A stretch of 64,000 nt of DNA, taken from assembly GCA_944327195.1 (NCBI GenBank), contig CALVGV010000003.1:1-64000 (forward strand). Reading direction: 5' to 3'. The notes under the pieces were generated by a model. The model was not told the DNA's origin and searched no databases. It was given only the letters and a program-made list of their open reading frames with translations. Of the stretch, positions 15,872 to 24,436 are shown piece after piece. The position numbers and the translations under genes are program-made. Each line of letters begins with the position of its first letter. Positions within the stretch are counted from its first letter, which is position 1. The DNA is from an uncultured Limosilactobacillus sp. (GTDB lineage: Bacteria > Bacillota > Bacilli > Lactobacillales > Lactobacillaceae).

Positions 15872-17170
15872 TTGCAAACGATTAACATTATTGACGCGCC
15901 CAAGCACGTCGACGAACGCGTCCGAATCGGCGTTTGGTTGACCGACAAGCGCTCCAGCGGGAAGATTGCCTTCCTGCAGCTGCGCGACGGGACCGCCTTC
16001 TTCCAGGGGGTGCTCTTGAAGAACAAGGTGACCCCGGAGGTCTTTGAACTGGCCCGCCACGAACTGCGCCAGGAGGCCAGCTTCTGGGTGACCGGGGTGA
16101 TCCACGAAGACACCCGCTCCAAGTTCGGCTACGAAATTCAGATCGAAGACATCGAGCTGATCAGCGACAGTCAGGACTACCCGATCGGCAACAAGGAGCA
16201 CGGGATTGACTTCCTGCTCGACCACCGCCACCTCTGGTTGCGCTCGAGCAAGCCGCAGGCGATGATGAAGATCCGCGACCGGGTGATCCGCGCCAACTAC
16301 GAGTTCTTTGCCGACCACGGCTTCACCAAGATCGACCCGCCGATCCTCACCGGGAGTGCCCCGGAAGGGACGACCGACCTCTTTGCCACCAAGTACTTCG
16401 ACCAGGATGCCTACCTGTCGCAATCCGGCCAGCTCTACGAAGAGGCCGGCGCGTTGGCCCTGAACCGGGTCTACTCCTTCGGGCCGGTCTTCCGGGCGGA
16501 AAAGTCAAAGACCCGGCGCCACCTGATCGAATTCTGGATGATCGAACCGGAAATGGCCTTCATGCACCAGGAAGAAAGCCTGGAACTGCAGGAACAATAC
16601 GTGGCCTACCTGGTAGAGAAGGTTATCGAGGACTGCAGCCACGAGCTGACCGTCCTCGGCCGCGATCCGGAAACCCTCAAGCCCTTCACCGAGACGCCGT
16701 ACCCGCGGATCAGCTACGACGAAGCGATTAACCTCCTGAAGGAGGGCGGCCTCGACGTTGAATGGGGGGATGACTTCGGTTCGCCGGAGGAAACCTACCT
16801 GGCCGACCACTTCTCCAAGCCGGTCTTCGTTCTCAACTACCCGAAGACGATCAAGCCTTTCTACATGAAGGGCCACCCGACCCGCGACGACGTCTACATC
16901 TGCGCCGACCTCCTCGCTCCGGAAGGCTACGGGGAAATTATCGGCGGTTCCGAGCGGGAAACCGACTACGAAACCCTCCTGCAAGCAATCAAGGACGCCG
17001 GCTTGAACGAAAAGGACTACGAGTGGTACCTTGACTTGCGCCGTTACGGTTCGGTGCCGCACTCCGGCTTCGGCCTCGGGCTGGAACGTTTCTTGTCCTG
17101 GATCACCCTTCAGGACCACCTGCGGACGACGATCCCGTTCCCGCGGATGCTCAACCGGCTCTACCCGTAA
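15872..17170 (+). CDS. asnS: asparaginyl-tRNA synthetase
   Basis: About 432 residues. The N-terminal OB-fold anticodon-binding domain covers roughly 1-110; the class II catalytic domain follows, with motif 2 in [16 protein letters not shown] and motif 3 in GFGLGLERF. It charges tRNA-Asn in the cytoplasm. I place the start at TTG 15872, 5 bases after TTGGAGGAAA (15857-15866); the upstream in-frame TTG at 15857 lies within the ribosome site. It begins 18 bases after the ypmB-like gene and ends in a terminator. Confidence 0.95.
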   Translation: MQTINIIDAPKHVDERVRIGVWLTDKRSSGKIAFLQLRDGTAFFQGVLLKNKVTPEVFELARHELRQEASFWVTGVIHEDTRSKFGYEIQIEDIELISDSQDYPIGNKEHGIDFLLDHRHLWLRSSKPQAMMKIRDRVIRANYEFFADHGFTKIDPPILTGSAPEGTTDLFATKYFDQDAYLSQSGQLYEEAGALALNRVYSFGPVFRAEKSKTRRHLIEFWMIEPEMAFMHQEESLELQEQYVAYLVEKVIEDCSHELTVLGRDPETLKPFTETPYPRISYDEAINLLKEGGLDVEWGDDFGSPEETYLADHFSKPVFVLNYPKTIKPFYMKGHPTRDDVYICADLLAPEGYGEIIGGSERETDYETLLQAIKDAGLNEKDYEWYLDLRRYGSVPHSGFGLGLERFLSWITLQDHLRTTIPFPRMLNRLYP

Positions 17171-17179
17171 TTAATTTTA

Positions 17180-17210
17180 AAAGAAGCTGGGACTTCCCGG
17201 CTTCTTTTTT
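17180..17210 (+). terminator. intrinsic terminator after asnS
   Basis: GAAGCTGGGA pairs with TCCCGGCTTC around a tiny loop, then TTTTTT. Confidence 0.85.
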
Positions 17211-17248
17211 CGTGCACCCGGGGAGTGGCAATCACCCCCGCTTTGCCC

Positions 17249-17254
17249 TATAAT
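17249..17254 (+). promoter_or_regulatory. -10 element of the dnaD promoter
   Basis: Perfect TATAAT about 24 bases before the dnaD start; the -35 region (TGGCAA, 17 bases upstream) is poor. Confidence 0.5.
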
Positions 17255-17277
17255 AGAGGCTCTAAAAGAAAGGGGAA

Positions 17278-18003
17278 ATGATGATGGCGGACCTTTTGAG
17301 CAAGTACCTGGCGGCCGGGGAGACGACCGTCAGCAACCTCTTGTTGCACCACTACCACGAGCTCGGCATGTCAACCGGCGAGTTGATGGTCTACCTCGAG
17401 CTCAAGTCCTACCTCGATGCCGGCCAAACCCCGCCGCTCAAGGCGGTTGCCGCCCACCTGGGAACCGAGGTTAGCCAGGTGTACGACCTGATTCACTCCC
17501 TGACCAGCCACCAGTTTCTAACGGTGACCCTCAAGAAGAACGGCGCCGGCCAGGAGGCCGAGGAGTACGACTTCGCCCCGCTGATCGCCAAGCTGACCCA
17601 CTTCTTGGAGCGCGACCAGGGGAGCAACGCCGCCAGTTCCGCCCCCGCGGCGGACCAAAAGAGCCAGCTTTTCACCCAGCTGGAAAATGGCTTTGGCCGC
17701 CTGCTCAACCCGATGGAGATCAGCCTGGTCAACGACTGGCTGGATAAGGATCACTACGACCCGGCGATCATCGAGCTGGCCCTGCGCGAGGCGGTGCTCA
17801 ACGGCAAGTTTAGCTTTCGCTACATGGACCGGATCCTGCTCAACTGGCGCCGCCACCAGCTGACCACCCCGGCGGCGGTCGAGGCCGACCTGCGCCGCTT
17901 TGCCGAGCAAAAGAGCGGCCCGGCCCCGGGATCCTCAGCGGCCCCAACGCCGAAGATTCCGGTCTTCAAGCTAGCCGACCAGGTCAAGAAGGGGAATGAT
18001 TAA
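17278..18003 (+). CDS. dnaD: DnaD-domain replication initiation protein
   Basis: 241 residues. Residues 1-110 form a winged-helix oligomerisation domain (LSKYLAAGETTVSNLLLHHYHELG); residues about 120-205 are the DnaD/DnaB_2 domain with the usual FGRLLNPMEISLVNDWL and NGKFSFRYMDRILLNW; the tail is Pro/Ala-rich. In Bacillus, DnaD helps DnaA and DnaB load the replicative helicase at the origin and at restart sites. Three in-frame starts lie together (ATG 17278, ATG 17281, or codons just after); AAAGGGG precedes them. In Bacillus the next gene is nth; here a secreted-protein gene follows instead. Confidence 0.9.
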   Translation: MMMADLLSKYLAAGETTVSNLLLHHYHELGMSTGELMVYLELKSYLDAGQTPPLKAVAAHLGTEVSQVYDLIHSLTSHQFLTVTLKKNGAGQEAEEYDFAPLIAKLTHFLERDQGSNAASSAPAADQKSQLFTQLENGFGRLLNPMEISLVNDWLDKDHYDPAIIELALREAVLNGKFSFRYMDRILLNWRRHQLTTPAAVEADLRRFAEQKSGPAPGSSAAPTPKIPVFKLADQVKKGND

Positions 18004-18052
18004 GCTTCGGGAAAATCTCCCTGCCCCTTGGCGCGGGTGGGGGCGCTTGCGC

Positions 18053-18058
18053 TATAAT
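18053..18058 (+). promoter_or_regulatory. -10 element upstream of the DUF1002 gene
   Basis: Perfect TATAAT about 33 bases before the start codon; TTGGCG lies 19 bases further up, a spacing longer than ideal. Confidence 0.5.
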
Positions 18059-18090
18059 GAACGAAATTGATTTTTGGAGGGAATTTGTCA

Positions 18091-19101
18091 ATGAAGCTAA
18101 GAAGTAAGTTGGCGGCCGGGGCCCTGGCGCTTACCGTCCTGACCGCCGCGGTTGCGGTGCCAACCATTCCGGCGGTCCACGCCGCCGTGGTGGCCGACAC
18201 CACCGCGAGTTCAACCAGTTCTTCTAGTGAAACTAACACCCTAAGCAAGTCCTACGTGGTGTACGGGGCGGGGGTTTCTTCGAGCCTCTACTCCGACCTC
18301 AACGACGTGATGGACGTCGACTCATCCTACACCAAGCTGACTGCCACCGGGAGTGACTACGCCACCTACATCAACGATGGCTCCTCGACGACCGACTCGG
18401 CGATGGTTTCCTCGGTGGCAATCACGCCGGCGGCCAGTGGTTCCGGGGTCAAGGTCAACATCAAGAAGTACAACGGCAACAGCAACATCACCAAGGTAAC
18501 CGCCCAGCAGTACGCGATGGTCGCCCAGATGGCCGGGATCACCGACATCACGATCACCGTCACCGCCAACCGGGCGGTCACCGGGGAGTCGGCCTTGACC
18601 GGGGTTTACAAGGCCTTCGCCGCCGACGGTCACCAGCTCAACAGCCAGAACACGACCGCGGCCAACTCGGTCCTCGAGGCGACCCAGGACGCGATCGATG
18701 ACAACAGCAGCGACTCCTCCTACGCCGGCAAGCTGATGGCCGCCGTGGGGAACACCTCCAAGGAAGTGGCCCAAAAGAAGCAGGCCGGGACCAGCTTGAC
18801 GGTCGTTCAGATCGAGGTCATCTTGAAGCAGCAACTGGCCAAGCAGGGGATTTCTTCCAAGACGACCGCCAGCCAGCGGACCGAGATTGCCCAGGCCCTG
18901 CTGAAGTTTGAGAACTCGCCGATTGCCTCCTCGTCGACCTACGTGTCCAACGTTTCCAACACGATCAACAACGTCAAGAACTCGACCGGGAACCTGATGA
19001 GTAAGGCCAAGAGCATCATCAACTCCGACTCCGGCAAGCAGGCGGTTTCCTGGTTCCAGCGGCTGATCAACTGGGTGAAGTCGCTCTTCACCACGAACTA
19101 A
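18091..19101 (+). CDS. secreted DUF1002-family protein
   Basis: 336 residues. Residues 1-31 are a classic signal peptide (MKLRSKLAAGALALTVLTAA, then cleavage near AVHA-AV). The mature part begins with a Ser/Thr-rich stretch and then has the DUF1002 pattern: SYVVYGAGVSSS, repeated short beta segments with TAQQYAMVAQMAGITDI, and a helical C-terminal half ending in a basic, Trp-containing segment (WFQRLINWVKSLF) that could touch the membrane. The start at 18091 has TTTGGAGG about ten bases before. Own promoter and terminator, so a single-gene unit. Members are widespread in Firmicutes with no known activity; an extracellular or envelope role is all that can be said. Confidence 0.85.
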   Translation: MKLRSKLAAGALALTVLTAAVAVPTIPAVHAAVVADTTASSTSSSSETNTLSKSYVVYGAGVSSSLYSDLNDVMDVDSSYTKLTATGSDYATYINDGSSTTDSAMVSSVAITPAASGSGVKVNIKKYNGNSNITKVTAQQYAMVAQMAGITDITITVTANRAVTGESALTGVYKAFAADGHQLNSQNTTAANSVLEATQDAIDDNSSDSSYAGKLMAAVGNTSKEVAQKKQAGTSLTVVQIEVILKQQLAKQGISSKTTASQRTEIAQALLKFENSPIASSSTYVSNVSNTINNVKNSTGNLMSKAKSIINSDSGKQAVSWFQRLINWVKSLFTTN

Positions 19102-19140
19102 AAATTAAGTTGCTTCCTACATTTAATTAAAAATCGTAAG

Positions 19141-19175
19141 CAAAAGCGGGTGGAAACTTTTCCTCCCGTTTTTTT
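19141..19175 (+). terminator. intrinsic terminator after the DUF1002 gene
   Basis: CGGGTGGAAA pairs with TTTCCTCCCG around a short loop, followed by seven T. Confidence 0.82.
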
Positions 19176-19197
19176 GCGGCGCGGGCGAGCGAATCGT

Positions 19198-19227
19198 TTG
19201 AAGGACGATTTCTTCAGATGATAAAAT
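19198..19227 (+). promoter_or_regulatory. promoter of the EamA transporter gene
   Basis: TTGAAG, an 18-base spacer and TAAAAT, 40 bases before the ATG. Confidence 0.6.
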
Positions 19228-19266
19228 TATTCCATTGTTCTGTTTGAAAATGGAGGGATTAAATCG

Positions 19267-20184
19267 ATGAATCAAGAACGACACGTCATCAAGGGGATGA
19301 CCTGGGCCGGCTTTGCCTCCCTGAGCTGGGGGATTTCCGGAACGGTGCTGCAGCTGATTTCGCAAAACCTGGCGATCCCGGGCCCCTGGATGTTTTCGGT
19401 GCGGACCACGGTCACCGGCCTGGTCCTCTTGCTCATCTGTGCCATCCTCTACCGCGGGGCGATCTTCAACGTCTTTAAGGACAAGCGCTCCTGCCTGTCG
19501 GTGATCACCTACGGCCTCTTTGGCCTGGCCGCCAACCTGACCACCTTCTATTACTCGATCCAAAAGGGGAACGCCTCGACGGCGACGATCCTCCAGTACC
19601 TGTCGCCGCTTTTCATCGTCTTGGGGGGCGTGGTCTTCTACCGCCACCGGCCGCTACGCAGTGACATCATTGCCTTTCTGATCGCCCTAGTCGGCGTCTT
19701 CCTCTGCATCACCAAGGGCGACGTCACCCACCTGGCGGTCCCGCTCTCCTCGCTTCTCTGGGGGCTCGGCGCCGGGATCACGGCTGCCTTCTACGTTGTC
19801 CTACCCCGGCGGGCGGCGGCCAGCAACCCGCCGCTGGTGGTCCTCGGCTGGGGGACGATCATTGCCGGGATCTTCTTTAACCTGATGCACCCCTTCTGGG
19901 TCGACGTCCCGCACCTGACGACCACCTTGGTCTCCTCGGTAGCCACCGTGATCGTCTTCGGTACGATCCTCCCCTTCGGGATGCTCCTCTACGCCAGCCG
20001 GCTGGCCCCGTCGGACGTGATTAGCATCATGGACGCCCTGCAACCGATCATGACCACCATCTTAAGCGTGATCTTCTTCCACCTCGACATCACCCTGATG
20101 GAAGTGGTCGGCATCGTCTTGGTCCTGATTGCGATCTACGTCTTGCAAAACGGGCGGCGCAAGGGGCTTGATCAAGAAATCTAA
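19267..20184 (+). CDS. EamA/DMT-superfamily transporter
   Basis: 305 residues with ten predicted membrane helices arranged as two EamA repeats (about 10-145 and 158-297), the size and layout of drug/metabolite transporters. The second repeat has the usual PSDVISIMDALQPIMTTILS segment. It probably exports or imports an amino acid or other small metabolite across the cell membrane, but substrate cannot be read from sequence. It has its own promoter and terminator and sits between a secreted protein and the menA-like gene with no clear link to either. Confidence 0.88.
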   Translation: MNQERHVIKGMTWAGFASLSWGISGTVLQLISQNLAIPGPWMFSVRTTVTGLVLLLICAILYRGAIFNVFKDKRSCLSVITYGLFGLAANLTTFYYSIQKGNASTATILQYLSPLFIVLGGVVFYRHRPLRSDIIAFLIALVGVFLCITKGDVTHLAVPLSSLLWGLGAGITAAFYVVLPRRAAASNPPLVVLGWGTIIAGIFFNLMHPFWVDVPHLTTTLVSSVATVIVFGTILPFGMLLYASRLAPSDVISIMDALQPIMTTILSVIFFHLDITLMEVVGIVLVLIAIYVLQNGRRKGLDQEI

Positions 20185-20191
20185 CAATGGG

Positions 20192-20227
20192 AGCGGCGCT
20201 TCCGGCTCGGCCGGGCGCCGCTTTTTT
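20192..20227 (+). terminator. intrinsic terminator after the EamA gene
   Basis: AGCGGCGC pairs with GCGCCGCT; the loop itself can form a CCGGC/GCCGG stem; TTTTTT follows. Confidence 0.85.
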
Positions 20228-20290
20228 GCGCCCCGCCGCGGGCAAAATGGTGTACACTAGGAAGGTACTATATCGGAAGGGGAACTTACC

Positions 20291-21208
20291 TTGTCAGTAA
20301 AAGTATTTCTGGAGCTCGTTGAAATCAAGGCCAAGACGGCCAGCATCCTGCCCTGCCTGTTGGGCCTGTGCCTGAGTAGCTACTACTTTCACAGCGTCAA
20401 CTGGGGGTTGACCCTGATCTTCTTCGTGGCGATGCTCCTCTTTAACATGGCGGTCGACATGCTCGATAACTACCACGACTACACCCACGCCGTCGACACC
20501 GAGCACTACCAGCAAAAGACCAACATCATCGGTCGCGAGCACCTCTCGCCCAAGCTGGTCTTTGGCCTCCTGGTGACCTTCGTGGTGGTGGCCGCCGCCC
20601 TCGGGATCTACCTGGTGACCAAGGTCGGCCTGCCGCTGCTGTGGATGGGGATCTTCTGCTTTGCCGTCGGCATCCTCTACTCGTCGGGGCCCTTCCCGCT
20701 CTCCGGGCTGCCGGTTGGCGAGTTCTTTTCCGGCTTCACGATGGGCTTCATGATCACCCTGATCAGCGTCTACGTCAACACCTACCAGCACTTCACCTGG
20801 GACGCCCTGAGCCTGGCGACGATCTTCTTGGTTGCCCTGCCGGACGAGCTGTGGATCTCCAACCTCCTCCTGGCCAATAACATCTGCGACGCCGAGGAGG
20901 ACGAGGACAACCGCCGGATCACGATCGTCCACTTCATCGGCAAGCCGGCGGCCCTGCGCGCCTTTGCGGTCAAGAACGTTTTGGCCTTTTTGGCGATCGG
21001 CGGCGCCGTTGCCCTCGGCCTGGCCCCGTGGGCGACGCTGTTGACCTTCTTGCTGATTCCCTTCGTGATCAAGCAGACCCGGATCCTCTTTGCCCGCCAG
21101 GTAAAGAAGGAAACCTTCCCGACGGCGATCCGGATCCTCTTGCTGGGCTCGCTGGTCCAGGTGGTGACCTTCGCCTTGGGGATCGGGATCGAAAACCTGC
21201 TGAGCTAG
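20291..21208 (+). CDS. menA: UbiA-family prenyltransferase, MenA-like
   Basis: 305 residues, eight or nine membrane helices. The two Asp-rich motifs of UbiA enzymes are recognisable: NMAVDMLDNYHDYTHA near 54-69 and NNICDAEEDEDNRRIT near 196-211, which bind Mg and the prenyl diphosphate. MenA attaches a polyprenyl chain to dihydroxynaphthoate to make demethylmenaquinone. The start codon is TTG with GGAAGGGGAA upstream. Next to ndh and cydABCD, a quinone-making role is a strong inference. No other men genes are present here, so the head group may come from outside, as reported for some lactic acid bacteria. Confidence 0.85.
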   Translation: MSVKVFLELVEIKAKTASILPCLLGLCLSSYYFHSVNWGLTLIFFVAMLLFNMAVDMLDNYHDYTHAVDTEHYQQKTNIIGREHLSPKLVFGLLVTFVVVAAALGIYLVTKVGLPLLWMGIFCFAVGILYSSGPFPLSGLPVGEFFSGFTMGFMITLISVYVNTYQHFTWDALSLATIFLVALPDELWISNLLLANNICDAEEDEDNRRITIVHFIGKPAALRAFAVKNVLAFLAIGGAVALGLAPWATLLTFLLIPFVIKQTRILFARQVKKETFPTAIRILLLGSLVQVVTFALGIGIENLLS

Positions 21209-21233
21209 AAAGCTTAAGGACAGAAAACAGCAT

Positions 21234-21279
21234 GAAGCGCGAAGTCACCGGTCGCTTGGACCGGGGCTTCGCGCTTTTT
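21234..21279 (+). terminator. intrinsic terminator after menA
   Basis: GAAGCGCGAAG pairs with CTTCGCGCTT, with an inner CCGGTC/GACCGG stem and a T run. Confidence 0.85.
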
Positions 21280-21297
21280 GGTGGTTGGGGGAGAGCA

Positions 21298-21335
21298 CAA
21301 AAAAGCGGCGGGGATGGCTTCCCCGCCGCTTTTGC
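21298..21335 (-). terminator. intrinsic terminator after ndh
   Basis: AAGCGGCGGGGA pairs with TCCCCGCCGCTT; on minus it is followed by at least six T. It may also stop leakage from menA. Confidence 0.85.
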
Positions 21336-21352
21336 GATCAATCGATTTTATT

Positions 21353-22573
21353 TTAGTGGTAGAGGTCGAAGCGGCCCTTCTTGAGGACCTCCTTCATCCC
21401 GCCGATCCGGTAGAGCGATTCGTTGGCGATCATCTTCTTGGTGGCCGAGGCGAAGTAGCCCTTCGACTCGTGGCCCATTGCCACCCCGAAGGCCCGGGTG
21501 TTGCCGACCGAGGCCACCGTCCCGAGCGACTTGTAAACAAAGCCGTTTTCGAGGTGTTTGCCGGTCTTCAAGACGCTGGCTAGGTCGTCGGCCACGTACT
21601 TGCCCATCCCGAGGGCGATCTGGGCGGTCGTCGGGTACGGCCGCTTGCCGTCCGGCGGCATTACCGCCGCCACGTCGCCGATGATGTAGAGGTCGTCGTG
21701 ATCGGCGTCGGTCAGGTGGTCGGTCGGGATTACCCGGCCCCGCCGTGCCTTCAGCCCGGCCGCATCAACCAGCGGGCTGCCGGAGACCCCGGTCGTCCAA
21801 ATGATCGTCTTGGCGCTGATTTCGTGCGGGGTGGCCGCTTCGTCCTTGCCGAAGGTGTAGATTGTCTTGCCCGGGGCCACTTCCTGTACCCGGGCGTCGG
21901 TGATGATGTCAACGCCGAGGCTCTTGACCAGGTTGACCCCGTATTCGGCCAACTTGTCGCTGAACATCGGCAGCAGGCGGGTGCCGGCGTCCAACATCGA
22001 GATCTTGATGTCGGACGGGTTGACTCCGGCCCGGGCGGCGTATTCCTTGCGCCCGTCGGCCAGGGCCCCGGCTAGCTCGATCCCGGTGAAGCCGGCCCCG
22101 GCGATCACGATGTTGAGCGCCTCCGGGGTTGGGGTTTGCTTGTAGTCGTCCATCACCTTTAAGATGTGGGCGTGGATCGCCTCGGCTTCCTCGACGGTGG
22201 TCATCGGCAGGGCGTTTTCAACCGCCCCCTTGATGCCGAAGGTTTCGGAAACGAAGCCCAGGGCAACCACCAGGTAATCGTAGGTCAGGTCATCGTGGTC
22301 CTTCAGGCTGACCGTCTTCTTGGCTGGGTCAAAGGCCGTTACTTCGTCCTGGATGAAGGTGGTTACCTTCGGGTCGACGATGTCGGCAACCGGGTAGGTG
22401 ATCTTTTCGCTCGGCTGGGTCCCGGCCGCCACCTCGTGGAGGTCGGTCGCCTCGTAGTGGTAGCTGTTCTTGTTAACCAGGGTGATCTTGAAGTCGCCGC
22501 TAGCCTTCTTTTGCAACTCGTGGGTGACCTTCAGTCCGGCGTACCCGGCCCCTAAAATAACAACCTGCTTCAT
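21353..22573 (-). CDS. ndh: type II NADH dehydrogenase
   Basis: 406 residues from the ATG at 22571-22573, which has TTGAGGAGG upstream; the open frame continues 83 codons further but that part lies in the AT-rich promoter region. FAD-binding VVILGAGYAGLKV at the N-terminus, NAD-binding VIAGAGFTGIELAGAL in the middle and YIIGDVAAVMPPDGKRPYP later are the NDH-2 signatures. The C-terminal part is amphipathic and would sit on the membrane. It oxidises NADH and reduces menaquinone without pumping protons. It is divergent from cydABCD and converges with menA, forming one respiratory neighbourhood. Confidence 0.93.
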   Translation of the reverse strand: MKQVVILGAGYAGLKVTHELQKKASGDFKITLVNKNSYHYEATDLHEVAAGTQPSEKITYPVADIVDPKVTTFIQDEVTAFDPAKKTVSLKDHDDLTYDYLVVALGFVSETFGIKGAVENALPMTTVEEAEAIHAHILKVMDDYKQTPTPEALNIVIAGAGFTGIELAGALADGRKEYAARAGVNPSDIKISMLDAGTRLLPMFSDKLAEYGVNLVKSLGVDIITDARVQEVAPGKTIYTFGKDEAATPHEISAKTIIWTTGVSGSPLVDAAGLKARRGRVIPTDHLTDADHDDLYIIGDVAAVMPPDGKRPYPTTAQIALGMGKYVADDLASVLKTGKHLENGFVYKSLGTVASVGNTRAFGVAMGHESKGYFASATKKMIANESLYRIGGMKEVLKKGRFDLYH

Positions 22574-22888
22574 TGTCTGATTCCTCCTCAATCTTTCCCA
22601 GCGATCCTCAAATAATTGCTTATCAAATGAAAAGTATATTTCTGAAGAAAAGGTGATTATTCGCTGGGGGAATATTCCAGTTGGTTTGATTATACCAAGG
22701 AACGCGGTTTTTGATAATAAAATCGGCTTCATTTTTCTTTTTTCTCCGCAAAAGGGTTTCTTCAGCCCTACGTCGCTCCCGGGATCGCTTTCATCGGGAA
22801 AGTTTTTTATGAAAGGCGACACGGCGTCACTATAACTAGAAAAACGGTTTACTTAATAAAAAGCAATTTATCGAAGCTTAATCTTTCA

Positions 22889-22917
22889 TTGAAATACCAA
22901 CTTTTTAAGAGTAAACT
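22889..22917 (+). promoter_or_regulatory. cydABCD promoter
   Basis: TTGAAA, an exact 17-base spacer and TAAACT, about 80 bases before cydA. Confidence 0.65.
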
Positions 22918-22928
22918 AAGACTGAAAT

Positions 22929-22944
22929 ATGGGAATGGTCCCAT
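22929..22944 (+). promoter_or_regulatory. palindrome in the cydA leader, possible operator
   Basis: ATGGGA and TCCCAT arms separated by four bases, about 12 bases past the -10. It does not match the Rex site pattern (TTGTGA..TCACAA) or a cre site. The owner of the site is unknown. Confidence 0.4.
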
Positions 22945-22996
22945 TAGCTATTATTTTACTTATTGGTAGATAAATCATTTTAGGGAGGGAATAATA

Positions 22997-24436
22997 GTGG
23001 ACATTGTTAGTCTGGCACGGTTCCAGTTTGCAATGACAACGGTTTACCACTTCTTCTTTGTTCCGTTTTCAATCGGGACGGCCTTTGCCATTTCAATCAT
23101 GGAAACCATTTACGTGCGTACTAAGAATGAAGTCTACAAGAAGATGGCCCGCTACTGGGGCAACATCTTCTTGCTGAGCTTCGCCGTTGGGGTAGTTACC
23201 GGGCTGATTCAGGAATTCCAATTCGGGATGAACTGGTCGGACTACTCCCGTTTCATGGGGGACATCTTCGGGGCGCCGCTGGCCTTTGAGGCCCTGCTCG
23301 CCTTCTTCATGGAGTCGACCTTCATCGGCCTGTGGACCTTTACCTGGGACCGGGTCAAGCCGGGGCTGCACGCCCTCTTCATTTGGCTGACCAGCATCGG
23401 TTCGATGGTTTCGGCCCTCTGGATCTTGACCGCCAACTCCTTCATGCAAAACCCGGTTGGCTACACGATCAAGGATGGCCGCGCCGAGATGACCAACTTC
23501 TTTGCCCTGCTCAAGAACCCGCAGCTCGGCTTTGAATACGGCCACGTAATCATGGCCGCCCTGATGATGGGGGGCGTGATCGTCTTCGGCCTGACCGCCT
23601 TCCAACTGCTCAAGGCCAAGAAGAACCCGGTTTCCAAGGAAACGATGGGAATCTACAAGACCTCGATGCGCTTTGGGATGTGGTTGGCCCTGATCTTCTC
23701 GGTCCTGACGATCGGGATGGGGCACCTGCAGATGCAGTACCTGATCAAGGAACAACCGATGAAGTTTGCCGCCACCGAAGCAATTTACAAGAATACCAAG
23801 GACCCGGCTAGCCTCGCCTTGATTGGCTTTGCCGACCAAAAGGAACACAAGCTCAAGGGGAGCATCGAGATTCCGGGTCTGCTGAGTTTCATGTCCTACG
23901 ATAAGTTCTCCGGCTCCGTCAAGGGGATGGACACCGTCAACAAGGAACTGACCAAGAAGTACGGCAAGTACATTGCCGGCGAGAAGATGAACTACTACCC
24001 GCCGGTTAACACCCTCTTCTGGAGCTTCCGGATCATGGTTGGGGTCGGCATGTGGGTCGCCCTCGTTTCGCTAGTGGGACTGATTTGGACCCGCAAGAAG
24101 AAGGAGGGCTTCTACCAGCACAAGTGGACCCTGTGGGTCACCGGCTTAACCCTCTTCGTGCCCTTCATCGGTAATTCCGCCGGTTGGTTCGTTACCGAGT
24201 TTGGCCGCTACCCGTGGACCGTTTACGGGCTCTTCACCATCAAGCAGTCGGTCTCACCGAACGTTTCGGTGGCCTCGCTCTTGACGTCCAACATCGTCTA
24301 CTTCCTGCTCTTCACCTTCCTGGCAGCGGTAATGATTTCGCTGGTGGTTCGGGAACTGCGCAAGGATCCGGCCAACATCGACAACCCGCAACTGCTGGAG
24401 AAATTCCTCGATCCATTTGATAAGGGGGCCTTCTAA
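22997..24436 (+). CDS. cydA: cytochrome bd quinol oxidase subunit I
   Basis: 479 residues, about nine membrane helices, of the short Q-loop type usual in Firmicutes. Heme ligand His18 lies in VYHFFFVPFSIG; FGYGHV-like histidine in FEYGHVIMAALM; the GRYPWTVYGLFT segment near residue 400 matches the conserved GRxPW motif. It binds the three hemes and oxidises menaquinol, reducing oxygen to water. The start is GTG at 22997 with AGGGAGG upstream. First of four tightly packed genes. Lactobacilli usually need external heme for this enzyme. Confidence 0.96.
   Translation: MDIVSLARFQFAMTTVYHFFFVPFSIGTAFAISIMETIYVRTKNEVYKKMARYWGNIFLLSFAVGVVTGLIQEFQFGMNWSDYSRFMGDIFGAPLAFEALLAFFMESTFIGLWTFTWDRVKPGLHALFIWLTSIGSMVSALWILTANSFMQNPVGYTIKDGRAEMTNFFALLKNPQLGFEYGHVIMAALMMGGVIVFGLTAFQLLKAKKNPVSKETMGIYKTSMRFGMWLALIFSVLTIGMGHLQMQYLIKEQPMKFAATEAIYKNTKDPASLALIGFADQKEHKLKGSIEIPGLLSFMSYDKFSGSVKGMDTVNKELTKKYGKYIAGEKMNYYPPVNTLFWSFRIMVGVGMWVALVSLVGLIWTRKKKEGFYQHKWTLWVTGLTLFVPFIGNSAGWFVTEFGRYPWTVYGLFTIKQSVSPNVSVASLLTSNIVYFLLFTFLAAVMISLVVRELRKDPANIDNPQLLEKFLDPFDKGAF

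Larger units (their letters stand above)
22574..22996. other. 423-base AT-rich divergent promoter region, ndh / cydA
   Basis: No gene seen. On the ndh side, a TATACT -10 (22633-22638 on minus) lies about 60 bases before ndh with a weak -35, and a 10-base palindrome GGAATATTCC is at 22669-22678 upstream of it. Bases 22700-22880 are AT-rich with no recognised element. On the cyd side a good promoter is at 22889-22917, followed by an inverted repeat at 22929-22944. The region is much more AT-rich than the genes beside it and long enough for several operators. Confidence 0.6.

Noticed and set aside
22574..22822. N-terminal extension of ndh by 83 codons
   Set aside because: Lies in the AT-rich promoter region; the ATG at 22571-22573 has a good ribosome site and begins the FAD-binding motif.
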